64,000 nt of DNA, taken from contig NZ_CP061281.1 of NCBI RefSeq assembly GCF_014621695.1, positions 806,001 through 870,000 on the forward strand. The letters run 5' to 3'. Source of the stretch: Streptomyces xanthii (GTDB lineage: Bacteria > Actinomycetota > Actinomycetes > Streptomycetales > Streptomycetaceae). The notes below the pieces were generated by a model, which did no database searches, was not told the origin of the DNA, and was given only the letters and a program-made list of their open reading frames with translations. Shown one piece after another: positions 23,557 to 32,045 of the stretch (positions within the stretch are counted from its first letter, which is position 1; every line of letters starts with the position of its first letter). The position numbers and the translations under genes are program-made.

Positions 23557-23961
23557 ATGAGCAGCACCACCGTGGAGCTGACCAAGGAGAACTTCGATCA
23601 GACGGTCACGGAGAACGGATTCGTGCTGATCGACTTCTGGGCGTCCTGGTGCGGGCCCTGCAAGCAGTTCGCCCCCGTCTACGAGAAGGCCGCCGAGGCC
23701 AACCCCGACCTGGTCTTCGGCAAGGTCGACACGGAGGCGCAGCCCGAGCTGGCCGCCGCGTTCGGCATCCAGTCGATCCCGACCCTGATGATCGTCCGTG
23801 ACCAGGTCGCGGTGTTCGCCCAGCCGGGCGCGCTGCCGCAGGAGGCCCTGGACGACGTGATCGGCCAGGCGCGCAACCTGGACATGGACGAGGTCCGCAA
23901 GTCCATCGCCGCGCAGCAGGAGCAGGAGCAGCAGGGGCAGTCCCCCTCCGACCAGGGCTGA
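23557..23961 (+). CDS. trxA: thioredoxin
   Basis: A 134-residue thioredoxin with active site WCGPC (Cys32, Cys35), the buried acidic FGKVDTEAQPELA stretch and cis-proline in IQSIPTLMIV. The C-terminal tail (AAQQEQEQQGQSPSDQG) is an extra polar extension beyond the normal 105-110 residues. AGAGGGAA precedes the ATG. It is cytoplasmic, reducing protein disulfides; the divergent flavoprotein may supply or share electrons. A 22-base perfect stem terminator follows. Confidence 0.93.
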   Translation: MSSTTVELTKENFDQTVTENGFVLIDFWASWCGPCKQFAPVYEKAAEANPDLVFGKVDTEAQPELAAAFGIQSIPTLMIVRDQVAVFAQPGALPQEALDDVIGQARNLDMDEVRKSIAAQQEQEQQGQSPSDQG

Positions 23962-23969
23962 GCCGGCGC

Positions 23970-24020
23970 ACAGCGCGAAGGGCCGGACCCCACCACCCGG
24001 GGTCCGGCCCTTCGCGCTGT
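23970..24020. terminator. bidirectional 22-base-pair hairpin terminator
   Basis: Perfect 22-base arms (outer part ACAGCGCGAAGG/CCTTCGCGCTGT) around a seven-base loop, between convergent trxA and the LacI-family gene. Its right end lies one base from the LacI-family gene's stop codon. Confidence 0.85.
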
Positions 24021-24021
24021 C

Positions 24022-25113
24022 TCAGGTGGACTCGCGGGCGATCGCCGTGGCGCCAAGGACGTCCCGTACGAGGGGTTCGGCGGCCGGGTCGCGGACCAGC
24101 CGGTCGACGAGCTCGGCGATCTCCCGGCCCGAGGGCAGGTCGACGCGGACGGTGCTCAGACGCGGCCGCAGCAGCCGCCCCAGCATCAGGTCGTCCGCCC
24201 CCATGACGGCTACGTCCCCGGGCACGTCGGCGCCCGCGTCCTGGAGGGCGCGCATCAGCAGCATCGCGTACTCGTCGTTGTACGCGAACACGGCGCCGGG
24301 CCCGCCGTCGCGCAGCTCGCGGGCGAGCCGGGCCGCGTCCTCCTCCTCGTACGAGAGCGGGAGCGGGACGGCTTCGGCGCCGGTGGCGCGGACACCTTCG
24401 AGGCGGGGCTCGGCGTAGGCGTCCAGGCCGTGCTCGCGCGGCATGACGACGCCGATCCGGTCGTGGCCGCGCGAGCGCAGGTGCTCGGCGGCGGCGCGGC
24501 CGACCGTGCGCTGGTCCATGAGCAGGGCGTGGGCGCCCTCGACAGGTTCGGGGCCGAGGGTGAGGACGGCCTTGGTGCCGGAGCGCCGGAGGACGGCGGT
24601 GCCGTCGGGTCCGATGCCGGTCGGGGCGAGGACGGCGACGGGGCGCAGTTCGGCCCAGGCGCGGGCGGCGTCCTCGCCGGTCAGGCCGACGCTGCCGTAC
24701 TGGACGACGGTGTGGTCGAGGCGGCTGAGCGCCCACTGGAGTTCGTTGAGGAACGCGCTGTGGAGCGGGCCCGCGGGCATCTCCGGCGTGGGCAGCAGAA
24801 CGATGCGGGTGTGGCCCGCGCGCAGGCTGCGGGCGGCGGCGTGCGGGACGTAGCCGAGTTCTCTGGCGGCCTCGCGGACGCGGTGCCGGGTGGGTTCGCT
24901 GATGCGGACGGCGCCGGTGTTGTTGAGGACGTAGCTGACGGTGGCGCGCGAGACCCCGGCCAGGCGCGCCACGTCGGCGCTCGTCGGCACGGAGGGCGCC
25001 ACCGGCTCGGCGGGCTCGGCGGAGTCGCCGGACGTGAAGGACTCTCCGGACCTGGAGGAGGCGTCGGACGAGGGCGGGCGTGGGTCGGGCTGCTGGTTCG
25101 GTATCTGCACCAT
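24022..25113 (-). CDS. LacI family transcriptional regulator
   Basis: A 363-residue repressor. A Pro/Ser/Glu-rich N-terminal extension of about 42 residues precedes the HTH (SADVARLAGVSRATVSYVLN, about 45-65) and hinge helix. A periplasmic-binding-type sugar domain follows with RIVLLPTPEM, GPGAVFAYNDEYAMLLMRAL and VAVMGADD. Start choice is uncertain because GGAAGG sits close to an ATG four codons upstream. It is divergent from an amidase gene, whose TAACGT box overlaps an AACG-TG-CGTT dyad with the LacI-type CG core, so the amidase may be its target. Confidence 0.87.
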   Translation of the reverse strand: MVQIPNQQPDPRPPSSDASSRSGESFTSGDSAEPAEPVAPSVPTSADVARLAGVSRATVSYVLNNTGAVRISEPTRHRVREAARELGYVPHAAARSLRAGHTRIVLLPTPEMPAGPLHSAFLNELQWALSRLDHTVVQYGSVGLTGEDAARAWAELRPVAVLAPTGIGPDGTAVLRRSGTKAVLTLGPEPVEGAHALLMDQRTVGRAAAEHLRSRGHDRIGVVMPREHGLDAYAEPRLEGVRATGAEAVPLPLSYEEEDAARLARELRDGGPGAVFAYNDEYAMLLMRALQDAGADVPGDVAVMGADDLMLGRLLRPRLSTVRVDLPSGREIAELVDRLVRDPAAEPLVRDVLGATAIAREST

Positions 25114-25184
25114 GACCCCCGGCATCCTTCCAGACCGCCCCGCGGCGACGGCCCCCGGGCGTGCCGTTGCGCGCCCGGACCGCT

Positions 25185-25194
25185 AACGTGCGTT
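25185..25194. promoter_or_regulatory. AACG-TG-CGTT dyad overlapping the amidase -10 box
   Basis: Four-base arms AACG/CGTT around TG overlap TAACGT (25184-25189), the likely -10 element of the amidase gene. LacI-family operators often have AACG-type half sites, so it may be the target of the divergent regulator. Confidence 0.35.
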
Positions 25195-25222
25195 CACCAC
25201 AGGGGAATTGGAGGTGCCGTCG

Positions 25223-26626
25223 ATGGCCACGGACACGCTGCCGGGTCTGCGGGACGCCGCACGGGCCCTCGCCGAGGGGACGACGTCCTCGCGCGCGCTG
25301 GTGGAACGGTCGCTGGAGCGGATCGAGGCCGCGCAGCCGGTGCTCAACGCGTTCCGGCTGGTGCGGGCCGAGGCCGCGCTCGCCGAGGCGGACACGGCGG
25401 ACAAGCGGCTCGCCGCCGGGGAGCGGCTGCCGCTGCTCGGGGTGCCGGTGGCCGTCAAGGACGACATGGACGTGGCCGGGGAGCCGACCGCGTTCGGCTG
25501 CGCCGGCGACTTCCCGCCGCAGGTGCGGGACGCGGAGGCGGTGCGGCGGCTGCGCGCGGCGGGCGCGGTGATCGTCGGCAAGACCAACACGTGCGAGCTG
25601 GGCCAGTGGCCGTTCACGGAGGGTTCCGCGTTCGGCGAGACCCGCAACCCGTGGGCGCCGGGGCACACGCCGGGCGGCTCGTCCGGTGGTTCGGCCGCCG
25701 CCGTCGCCGCGGGCCTGGTGCCGGCGGCGCTGGGCTCGGACGGCGCGGGCAGTGTGCGGATCCCGGCGGCGTGGACGCATCTGGTGGGCATCAAGCCGCA
25801 GCGCGGGCGCATATCGACGTGGCCGTGGGCGGAGGCGTTCCAGGGCATCACGGTGAACGGGACGCTGGCGCGCACGGTCGGTGACGCCGCGCTGCTGCTC
25901 GACGCGGCGAGCGGCGCGCACGACGGCGATCTGCACCGCCCGCCCGCCGTGGAGGCGGCCGAGGCGGCGCGCCGCGATCCGGGACGGCTGCGGATCGCGC
26001 TGTCGCTGCGGATGCCGTTCACGGCGACGCCGAAGCGGCTGGACCCGCAGGTCAGGTCGCGGGTCGTGGCGCTCGCGGAGCGGCTCGCGGCGCTCGGGCA
26101 CGACGTGGAGGAGGCGGATCCGCGCTACGGGCAGATCGGTCTGGCGTTCGTGCCGCGGGCGACGGCCGGGATCGCCGAGTGGGCGGAGCGGGTGCCCGAT
26201 CCCTCGCTCCTGGACCCGCGGACCCGGGAGGCGGCCCGGATGGGCCGGGCGCTCGGCGGGGGGCCGCTGCGGCTCGCCCGGCGCGCCGAGGCGGCCCTGC
26301 ACCGGCGGGTGGGCGCGGTGTTCGACACGTACGACGTGGTGCTCGCGCCGACGACGGCGACGCCCGCGCCCCGGATCGGCGCGATGGCGGGGCTCAGCGG
26401 CTGGCGCACGGACCGGGCGATGATCGCCGCGTGTCCGTACGCGTGGCCGTGGAACGTGCTGGGCTGGCCCGGGGTGAACGTGCCCGCGGGTCTGGCCGGC
26501 GGCGGCCTCCCGGTGGGCGCGCAGCTGCTCGGGCCCGCCCACAGCGAGCCGCTGCTGATCTCGCTGGCGGCTCAACTGGAGGCGGACCGGCGCTGGTTCG
26601 AGCACCGGCCGCCCGACTGCCGCTAG
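25223..26626 (+). CDS. amidase signature family enzyme
   Basis: A 467-residue amidase. The Ser-cisSer-Lys triad is visible: Lys79 (AVKDDMDV), cis-Ser154 in GGSSGGSAAAVAAG and nucleophile Ser177 in GSDGAGSVRIPAAWTHLVG. GGAGGTG precedes the ATG. Family members hydrolyse amides such as indoleacetamide, peptide amides or acylamides; this one resembles the aspecific actinobacterial branch, without features of GatA. The stop overlaps the stop of the convergent GH18 gene, both within CTAG. Probably controlled by the divergent LacI regulator. Confidence 0.9.
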   Translation: MATDTLPGLRDAARALAEGTTSSRALVERSLERIEAAQPVLNAFRLVRAEAALAEADTADKRLAAGERLPLLGVPVAVKDDMDVAGEPTAFGCAGDFPPQVRDAEAVRRLRAAGAVIVGKTNTCELGQWPFTEGSAFGETRNPWAPGHTPGGSSGGSAAAVAAGLVPAALGSDGAGSVRIPAAWTHLVGIKPQRGRISTWPWAEAFQGITVNGTLARTVGDAALLLDAASGAHDGDLHRPPAVEAAEAARRDPGRLRIALSLRMPFTATPKRLDPQVRSRVVALAERLAALGHDVEEADPRYGQIGLAFVPRATAGIAEWAERVPDPSLLDPRTREAARMGRALGGGPLRLARRAEAALHRRVGAVFDTYDVVLAPTTATPAPRIGAMAGLSGWRTDRAMIAACPYAWPWNVLGWPGVNVPAGLAGGGLPVGAQLLGPAHSEPLLISLAAQLEADRRWFEHRPPDCR

Positions 26627-27795
26627 GACTCCTCCAGGGTGCGCCACAGTGCGGGTTCCTCGAAGCCGAGGGCCCACAGGACCGTGTCGCGCACCCCGTA
26701 CCTGTGCAGCACCGGCAGATGCTCCGCGACACCGCGCGCGTCCTGGTACCAGACGTCGTGCTGCTCGCCGTCCTTGGTGTAGGTGAAGTGCGGGGTGCGG
26801 GACTCGGGGTCCAGGGTGTACGCGGCACCGACCTCGCGGCGCAGCGCCTCGGCCTGCCGCGAGGTGACGTGCCCGGCGCGGCCGGCCCTGCCGCGCGTCC
26901 AGTCCCAGCCGTAGGCGGGCAGCCCCATCTCCAGCTTTTCCAGGGGGACTTCGGCGGTGGCGCGGGTCAGGATCTCGTCGTACCACTGCGGGGTGGAGAG
27001 GGGGCCTGGCGTGCCGCCGGCGTCGTGCAGGTTGTACGCCATGACGCGCAGCCGGTCGGCGGCCGCCCCGAGGCGCTTGTAGTCCCAGATGCGGCCGGTG
27101 GAGCGGGTCTTGGGGCTGACGGTGACGACGCACTGTTTGTCCACGGCGTGCAGGCGGGCGCAGAGACCGGTGACGAAGTCGGCGAAGCCGTCACGTACGG
27201 CCGGGTACGTGGCCTCAGGGGTCGGCGCGATGGACTCGTAGTCGATGTCGAGCCCGTCGTAGGCGCGGCTGCGGACGACGGTGAGCAGGGTGTCGATGTG
27301 CGCGGCGCGCTGCTCCGGGCTGGTCATGACGGCGGCGAGGGCGCCGGGCGGCAGTTGTTCCATGACGGTCGGGACGACCTGGACCCCCCGGGCCCGCAGT
27401 CCGTCGATGATCGTCCGGTCACCGGCGCCCGGGAACCCGGCGACCTCGCCGGCGGAGCGGGTCTCGTACCAGAAGGGGCTGACGGTCCGCAGTTGCGCGG
27501 CGTGCGCGAGGGCCGACCGGTAGGCGTTCTCCTGGTCCCAGTACGGGAGCCAGGCGGAGACGGTGCGGGTCTTCTCGGGGACCGAAGGCGAGGGTGCCGG
27601 TTGCGAGGACCCCGAAGGCCGGGGAGCCGGAACCGAGGGCGGCGCCGGGTCCGACGAAGCCGTACGGGCGGCCGCCGGCGCGGGCAGAAGCGCCAGAACG
27701 GCCAGGACGGCAAGGGCCTTTGGGACCCAGCGGGATGTCCGGCCCGCCCTGACGGTGCGTCGCGGGCGCGGAGCGGGGGTGTGTCGTCGTGCCAT
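26623..27795 (-). CDS. secreted glycoside hydrolase family 18 protein
   Basis: A 390-residue exported protein. A basic leader and hydrophobic segment (ALAVLAVLALLPAPAAA, about 27-43) form a signal peptide or membrane anchor, followed by a 30-residue Pro/Ser linker. The GH18 barrel carries YDGLDIDYE with catalytic Glu187, and VMAYNLHDAG and MGLPAYGWDW strands. This spore-germination/chitinase-like branch acts on N-acetylglucosamine polymers such as chitin or peptidoglycan. No carbohydrate-binding module is seen. It is convergent with the amidase and shares the CTAG overlap. Confidence 0.86.
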   Translation of the reverse strand: MARRHTPAPRPRRTVRAGRTSRWVPKALAVLAVLALLPAPAAARTASSDPAPPSVPAPRPSGSSQPAPSPSVPEKTRTVSAWLPYWDQENAYRSALAHAAQLRTVSPFWYETRSAGEVAGFPGAGDRTIIDGLRARGVQVVPTVMEQLPPGALAAVMTSPEQRAAHIDTLLTVVRSRAYDGLDIDYESIAPTPEATYPAVRDGFADFVTGLCARLHAVDKQCVVTVSPKTRSTGRIWDYKRLGAAADRLRVMAYNLHDAGGTPGPLSTPQWYDEILTRATAEVPLEKLEMGLPAYGWDWTRGRAGRAGHVTSRQAEALRREVGAAYTLDPESRTPHFTYTKDGEQHDVWYQDARGVAEHLPVLHRYGVRDTVLWALGFEEPALWRTLEES

Positions 27796-27853
27796 GGTCC
27801 GAGCGTGTCGGCCCGGGGGTGGACCCGCCGCGCGGATTGCGCCGTCCAGGCTC

Positions 27854-27859
27854 TAACGT
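27854..27859 (+). promoter_or_regulatory. -10 box TAACGT for the PemK/MazF-like gene
   Basis: TAACGT fits TANNNT and ends seven bases before the GTG at 27867, which has no ribosome site. A leaderless mRNA is likely. Confidence 0.45.
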
Positions 27860-27866
27860 GACCCGC

Positions 27867-28340
27867 GTGACTGCCTTCAGGGATGACCCCGCGACCGACG
27901 CCGACACCTTCGCACAGCACCCGGGACGGGGCGGTGCGACCGCCACCGTCGAGGCCGAGCCGCGCGGGATCGGGCGGGTGCGCACCGAGTACGCGCCCGC
28001 GCACGACGGCGATCCGGACCCCGGGGAGATCGTGTGGACCTGGGTGCCCTACGAGGAGAACGACGGGCGGGGCAAGGACCGGCCCGTGCTCGTCGTGGCC
28101 CGTGAGGCGGCCGGCACGCTGCTCGCGGTGCAGTTGTCGAGCAAGCGGCACGACGACGACCGCGAGTGGGTGGCGATCGGCTCGGGGCCCTGGGACCGCG
28201 AGGGGCGGCCCTCGTGGGTGGACCTGGACCGGGTGCTGCGGGTGCACGAGCGCGGGATGCGGCGCGAGGCGTGCGCGCTGGACCGCGGCCGCTTCAACCT
28301 GGTGGTGCTGCGGCTGCGGGAGCGCTACGGCTGGCGCTGA
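27867..28340 (+). CDS. PemK/MazF-like protein without a recognisable antitoxin
   Basis: A 157-residue protein. The core ROUGHLY from residue 50 has the PemK/MazF pattern: GEIVWTWVPYEENDGRGKDR, then PVLVVAREAAGTLLAVQLSS, matching the first strands of MazF RNases, and a WVDLDRVLRVHERGM segment. The first 50 residues are an extra hydrophilic region. Starts at 27858 or 27867 are possible; the later fits a TAACGT box for leaderless expression. No small antitoxin ORF sits next to it, and the convergent neighbour is a PARG-like protein with a 16-base overlap. Whether it still cleaves RNA is unknown. Confidence 0.72.
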   Translation: MTAFRDDPATDADTFAQHPGRGGATATVEAEPRGIGRVRTEYAPAHDGDPDPGEIVWTWVPYEENDGRGKDRPVLVVAREAAGTLLAVQLSSKRHDDDREWVAIGSGPWDREGRPSWVDLDRVLRVHERGMRREACALDRGRFNLVVLRLRERYGWR

Positions 28341-29167
28341 CCGGCGTCCCGTACGGGCGTCAGGACCCGCTCGAACGCCGAACGGGTCGTGGCGCCCCGG
28401 GTCCGGTCGAGGACACCGAACACGATCTCGTCGAAGGCGCCGGCGAAGCGTCCGGTGAGCAGGGCGCGGAACGCCTCGGCCACCTGCGCCGGATCGTTCT
28501 GGAACACGCCGCAGCCCCAGGCGCCGAGGACGAGTCTGCGGTAGCCGTGCGCGGCGGCGACCTCGAGGACCCGCTCGGCACGGGAGGCGAGCGCGGCGGG
28601 GATCTGTGCCACCCGATCGGGTGTGCGGGCCGCGATCACGCCCGCGTTCGGCGCGGGTGAGGTGAGGAAGCCGACCTCGTACGGCGTCTCCAGGAGGCGT
28701 CCGGTGTCGTCGCGGAAGACGGGCACCGCCGGGGCGTGGATCACCCGGTCCGTGTAGAAGACGTCCCGGTCGGCGCGGTGGTGGGCGTAGAACTCGGGGA
28801 CCTCGACGAGGCAGGCGTAGAGCGCGGAGGCGCGGCAGACGGCCTCTTCCTGGGCCTGCGCGCCGTTCAGGTATCCGCCGCCCGGATTGCGGGCCGAGGC
28901 GAAGTTCAGGACCGCGACCGGCTCGGGGCGGGCGGCCGTCATGCGGCGGGCCGCGTCCAGGCTGCTCTCGCCGGTGACCGTGATCTCGGCCCGGCCGTCC
29001 CGGGGCAGCGCGGCGGGCACGGGCTCGGGACCGTACAGGCGGGTGCCCGCTCTGGCGCGGGCCACCACGTCCGCGATGCGGACGACGCGTCCGGTCCCCG
29101 TCGTGTACTCCCCCGCGCCGATGATCTTCTCCGTGTCCTGCGCGATCCCGCGCAGCCGGGCGCTCAT
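28325..29167 (-). CDS. TIGR02452/DUF2263 PARG-like macrodomain protein
   Basis: A 280-residue protein of the bacterial poly(ADP-ribose) glycohydrolase-like family. The catalytic signature is complete: GGG at 96-98 in NPGGGYLNG and QEE at 106-108 in AQAQEEAVCRASALY. The first 40 residues match the family's N-terminal helix (MSARLRGIAQDTEKIIGAGE). The C-terminal VLGAWGCGVFQNDP loop is also conserved. GGGGGAGC precedes the ATG. It probably hydrolyses ADP-ribosyl links or related ADP-ribose species in the cytoplasm. Its 3' end overlaps the PemK/MazF-like gene by 16 bases. Confidence 0.88.
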   Translation of the reverse strand: MSARLRGIAQDTEKIIGAGEYTTGTGRVVRIADVVARARAGTRLYGPEPVPAALPRDGRAEITVTGESSLDAARRMTAARPEPVAVLNFASARNPGGGYLNGAQAQEEAVCRASALYACLVEVPEFYAHHRADRDVFYTDRVIHAPAVPVFRDDTGRLLETPYEVGFLTSPAPNAGVIAARTPDRVAQIPAALASRAERVLEVAAAHGYRRLVLGAWGCGVFQNDPAQVAEAFRALLTGRFAGAFDEIVFGVLDRTRGATTRSAFERVLTPVRDAGQRQP

Positions 29168-29394
29168 GCCCGCTCCCCCGTCGTGCTCATGAACCGATCG
29201 TGAGCTTCCGGTGGCCGCCGGTGCAACAGGTTTTCCCGTCCTGGCGGACGCGCGAGGCGCACTCTTGTGCGATCCGCCGCGACCGTCTTGGGTGGGACGG
29301 GCGCCGCCGCACCGGCGGCGCCGGCACGGGCCCGAATCGACGGCGCGGTCCCCACCGGGGACCATGGAAGCGAACCGACCAGGAGGATCCCCGC

Positions 29395-30684
29395 ATGACC
29401 GAGGGAGACTGTACGACGCTCGGTGACCTGGTCACCGAGACCGAGGCGGAGGCCCTGGTACAGGGCATCTGCTTCAAGACCGGCCCACCGCGCGCGGTGG
29501 GTGTGGAGCTGGAGTGGATCGTCCACGAGACGCACCGCCCCCGCCTCCCGTTACCGCCCGAACGGCTCGACGCGGCCTATGCCGCGCTGCGCGCCCTGCC
29601 GCTGAGCTCGGCGCTCACGGTGGAGCCCGGCGGCCAGCTGGAGCTCAGTTCGCTCCCCGCCGCCACCCTGACGGAATGCGTCTCGGCCGTACAGGCCGAT
29701 CTGACCGCCGTCCGCACCGCACTCCGCGCCCACGGCCTCGTCCTGGCCGGCCACGGCACGGATCCGTGGCGCCCGCCCCGGCGGCTGCTGCGGCGCCCCC
29801 GCTACGACGCCCTGGAGGCCTCCCTCGACCGGGCGGGACCGGCCGGCCGCTCCATGATGTGTTCCTCCGCGTCGGTGCAGGTGTGCCTGGACGCCGGGTA
29901 CGAGGAGCCGGGTCCGCTGGGGTACGCGCGGCGCTGGGTGCTCGGCCATCTGCTGGGCGCCGTGCTCGTCGCGGCCTTCGCCAACTCACCGATGCTGTCG
30001 GGCCGTCCGACGGGCTGGCGGTCGACGCGGCAGCTCCTGTGGGCGCGGATCGACGCGGGCCGTTCCGCGGCGCCGTCCCCGGACGGGGAGCCGCGGGAGG
30101 CATGGGCGCGGCGGGTGCTCGACGCGCCCGTGATGTGCGTGCGCAGCGCCGACGGGCCGTGGGAGGTGCCGGAGGGGCTGACGTTCCGGGACTGGGCGCG
30201 CACGGGGGAACCGCGCCGGCCGACCCGCGACGATCTCGACTACCACCTGACGACGCTGTTCCCTCCGGTGCGCCCGCGCGGCCATCTGGAACTGCGCATG
30301 ATCGACGCGCAGCCGGGCGAGGACGGCTGGCTGGTGCCGCTCGCGGTGACGACGGCGCTGTTCGACGATCCGCAGGCCGCGGAGACCGCGTACCGGGCGG
30401 TGAAGCCGCTGGCCGAGCGGGCCGGGGAGCGTCCCGCTCCGCACAATCCGCTGTGGCGCGACGCGGCCCGTCTGGCGCTGACCGATCCCGAGCTGCGGGA
30501 GGCGGCGACGGCCTGTTTCGCGGCGGCGCTCGAGGCGCTGCCCCGGCTCGGCGCGGGCGCGGAGGTGCGGCGGGCGGTCGAGGACTTCCACCGCCGCTAC
30601 GTGCTGCGCGGCCGCTGCCCGGCCGACGACGTGCTCGATCCGCTCACGCAACCGCCTGTCCAGGGGAGGACCGTCCGCTCATGA
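29395..30684 (+). CDS. egtA: ergothioneine biosynthesis glutamate-cysteine ligase EgtA
   Basis: A 429-residue member of the glutamate-cysteine ligase 2 family, making gamma-glutamylcysteine, the sulfur donor used by EgtB. GVELEWIVHET (about 37-47) carries the acidic ATP/metal residues. LTVEPGGQLELSSLP (about 80-95) is the family motif. RSMMCSSASVQVCLD and the RGHLELRMIDAQPGEDGW region match the conserved core. AGGAGGA precedes the ATG. It is first of the overlapping egtABCD operon (ATGA with egtB). Confidence 0.93.
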   Translation: MTEGDCTTLGDLVTETEAEALVQGICFKTGPPRAVGVELEWIVHETHRPRLPLPPERLDAAYAALRALPLSSALTVEPGGQLELSSLPAATLTECVSAVQADLTAVRTALRAHGLVLAGHGTDPWRPPRRLLRRPRYDALEASLDRAGPAGRSMMCSSASVQVCLDAGYEEPGPLGYARRWVLGHLLGAVLVAAFANSPMLSGRPTGWRSTRQLLWARIDAGRSAAPSPDGEPREAWARRVLDAPVMCVRSADGPWEVPEGLTFRDWARTGEPRRPTRDDLDYHLTTLFPPVRPRGHLELRMIDAQPGEDGWLVPLAVTTALFDDPQAAETAYRAVKPLAERAGERPAPHNPLWRDAARLALTDPELREAATACFAAALEALPRLGAGAEVRRAVEDFHRRYVLRGRCPADDVLDPLTQPPVQGRTVRS

Positions 30685-32045
30685 CCACCGAGGAGAACCG
30701 CACCGACTTCCTCACCGATCCTGAGGCGCTGCGCGTCCGCGCGGTGGAGGCCCTGGAGGCGGCGCGCCGTCGCACCACCCTCCTGACGAGCTGTGTGGAG
30801 GATCCCGAACTGACCGCGCAGCACTCCCCGTTGATGTCGCCGCTGGTCTGGGACCTGGCTCACATCGGCAACCAGGAGGAGCAGTGGCTCCTGCGGGCGG
30901 TCGCGGGCCAGGAGGCGATGCGGCCCGAGATCGATCCGCTGTACGACGCCTTCGAGCACCCGCGTTCCGAGCGGCCGAAGCTGCCGCTGCTGGCGCCGGA
31001 GGAGGCGCGCGGCTATGCGGCGGACGTGCGCGGGCGGGCGCTGGACGTGCTGGAGAAGGCGGCGTTCGACGTGGACGGCCCGGCCCGGCTCACCCGGGCG
31101 GGGTTCGCGTTCGGCATGATCGCCCAGCACGAGCAGCAGCACGACGAGACGATGCTGATCACGCACCAGCTGAGGACGGGCGCGGCGGCCCTGACGGCTC
31201 CGGATCCGGAGCCGGCCGCCGCGCCGTTCGCGGGCCCTGCCGAAGTGCTGGTGCCCGGGGGCCCGTTCACGATGGGCACGTCGGCGGAGCCGTGGGCGCT
31301 GGACAACGAGCGGCCCGCGCACACGCGTGAGGTGGCCGCGTTCCACATCGACACGACACCGGTCTCGAACGCCGCGTACATGGAGTTCCTGGCCGACGGC
31401 GGCTACGAGGATCCGCGCTGGTGGGACCCGGCCGGCTGGGCGGCGGTCCGTGAACACGGCCTGCACGCGCCGCTGTTCTGGCGGCGCGAGGCGGGCGACT
31501 GGGTGCGCCGCCGGTTCGGCGTGACGGAGTTGGTGCCGCCGGACGAGCCGGTGCTGCATGTGAGCTGGTACGAGGCGGACGCCTACGCCCGCTGGGCGGG
31601 GCGGCGGCTGCCGACCGAGGAGGAGTGGGAGAAGGCGGCCCGGCACGATCCGGTGACGGGCCGCTCGCGGCGCTATCCGTGGGGCGACGCCGATCCGACG
31701 CCGGAGCGCGCCAATCTCGGCCAGCGGCATCTGCGTCCGGCTCCGGTCGGCAGCTGTCCGGAGGGTGAATCGCCGCTCGGAGTGCGGCAGTTGATCGGGG
31801 ACGTGTGGGAGTGGACGTCCAGCGACTTCGCCCCGTATCCCGGGTTCGTGGCGTATCCGTACCGGGAGTACTCGGAGGTGTTCTTCGGGCCGGAGTACAA
31901 GGTGCTGCGGGGCGGTTCGTTCGCGGTGGCCGATGTGGCCTGCCGGGGCACGTTCCGCAACTGGGACTATCCGGTGCGGCGGCAGATCTTCTCCGGGTTC
32001 CGCACCGCCCGCGACGCCGGACCGGTCGCCCGGGAGGCCCGCTGA
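30681..32045 (+). CDS. egtB: ergothioneine biosynthesis sulfoxide synthase EgtB
   Basis: A 454-residue non-haem iron enzyme joining gamma-glutamylcysteine (or cysteine) to N-alpha-trimethylhistidine with oxygen. An N-terminal DinB-like domain gives the three-His iron site: His61 (LAHIGNQEEQW) and His150/His154 (AQHEQQHDET). The C-terminal formylglycine-generating-type domain begins with VLVPGGPFTMGT and contains LPTEEEWEKAA and LIGDVWEWTSSDF. Overlaps egtA (ATGA) and egtC (TGATG). Confidence 0.95.
   Translation: MTTEENRTDFLTDPEALRVRAVEALEAARRRTTLLTSCVEDPELTAQHSPLMSPLVWDLAHIGNQEEQWLLRAVAGQEAMRPEIDPLYDAFEHPRSERPKLPLLAPEEARGYAADVRGRALDVLEKAAFDVDGPARLTRAGFAFGMIAQHEQQHDETMLITHQLRTGAAALTAPDPEPAAAPFAGPAEVLVPGGPFTMGTSAEPWALDNERPAHTREVAAFHIDTTPVSNAAYMEFLADGGYEDPRWWDPAGWAAVREHGLHAPLFWRREAGDWVRRRFGVTELVPPDEPVLHVSWYEADAYARWAGRRLPTEEEWEKAARHDPVTGRSRRYPWGDADPTPERANLGQRHLRPAPVGSCPEGESPLGVRQLIGDVWEWTSSDFAPYPGFVAYPYREYSEVFFGPEYKVLRGGSFAVADVACRGTFRNWDYPVRRQIFSGFRTARDAGPVAREAR

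Noticed and set aside
23606..27133. 1175-residue minus-strand ORF
   Set aside because: Crosses trxA, the LacI gene, the amidase and the GH18 gene; low-complexity Arg/Pro/Gly sequence with no motif.
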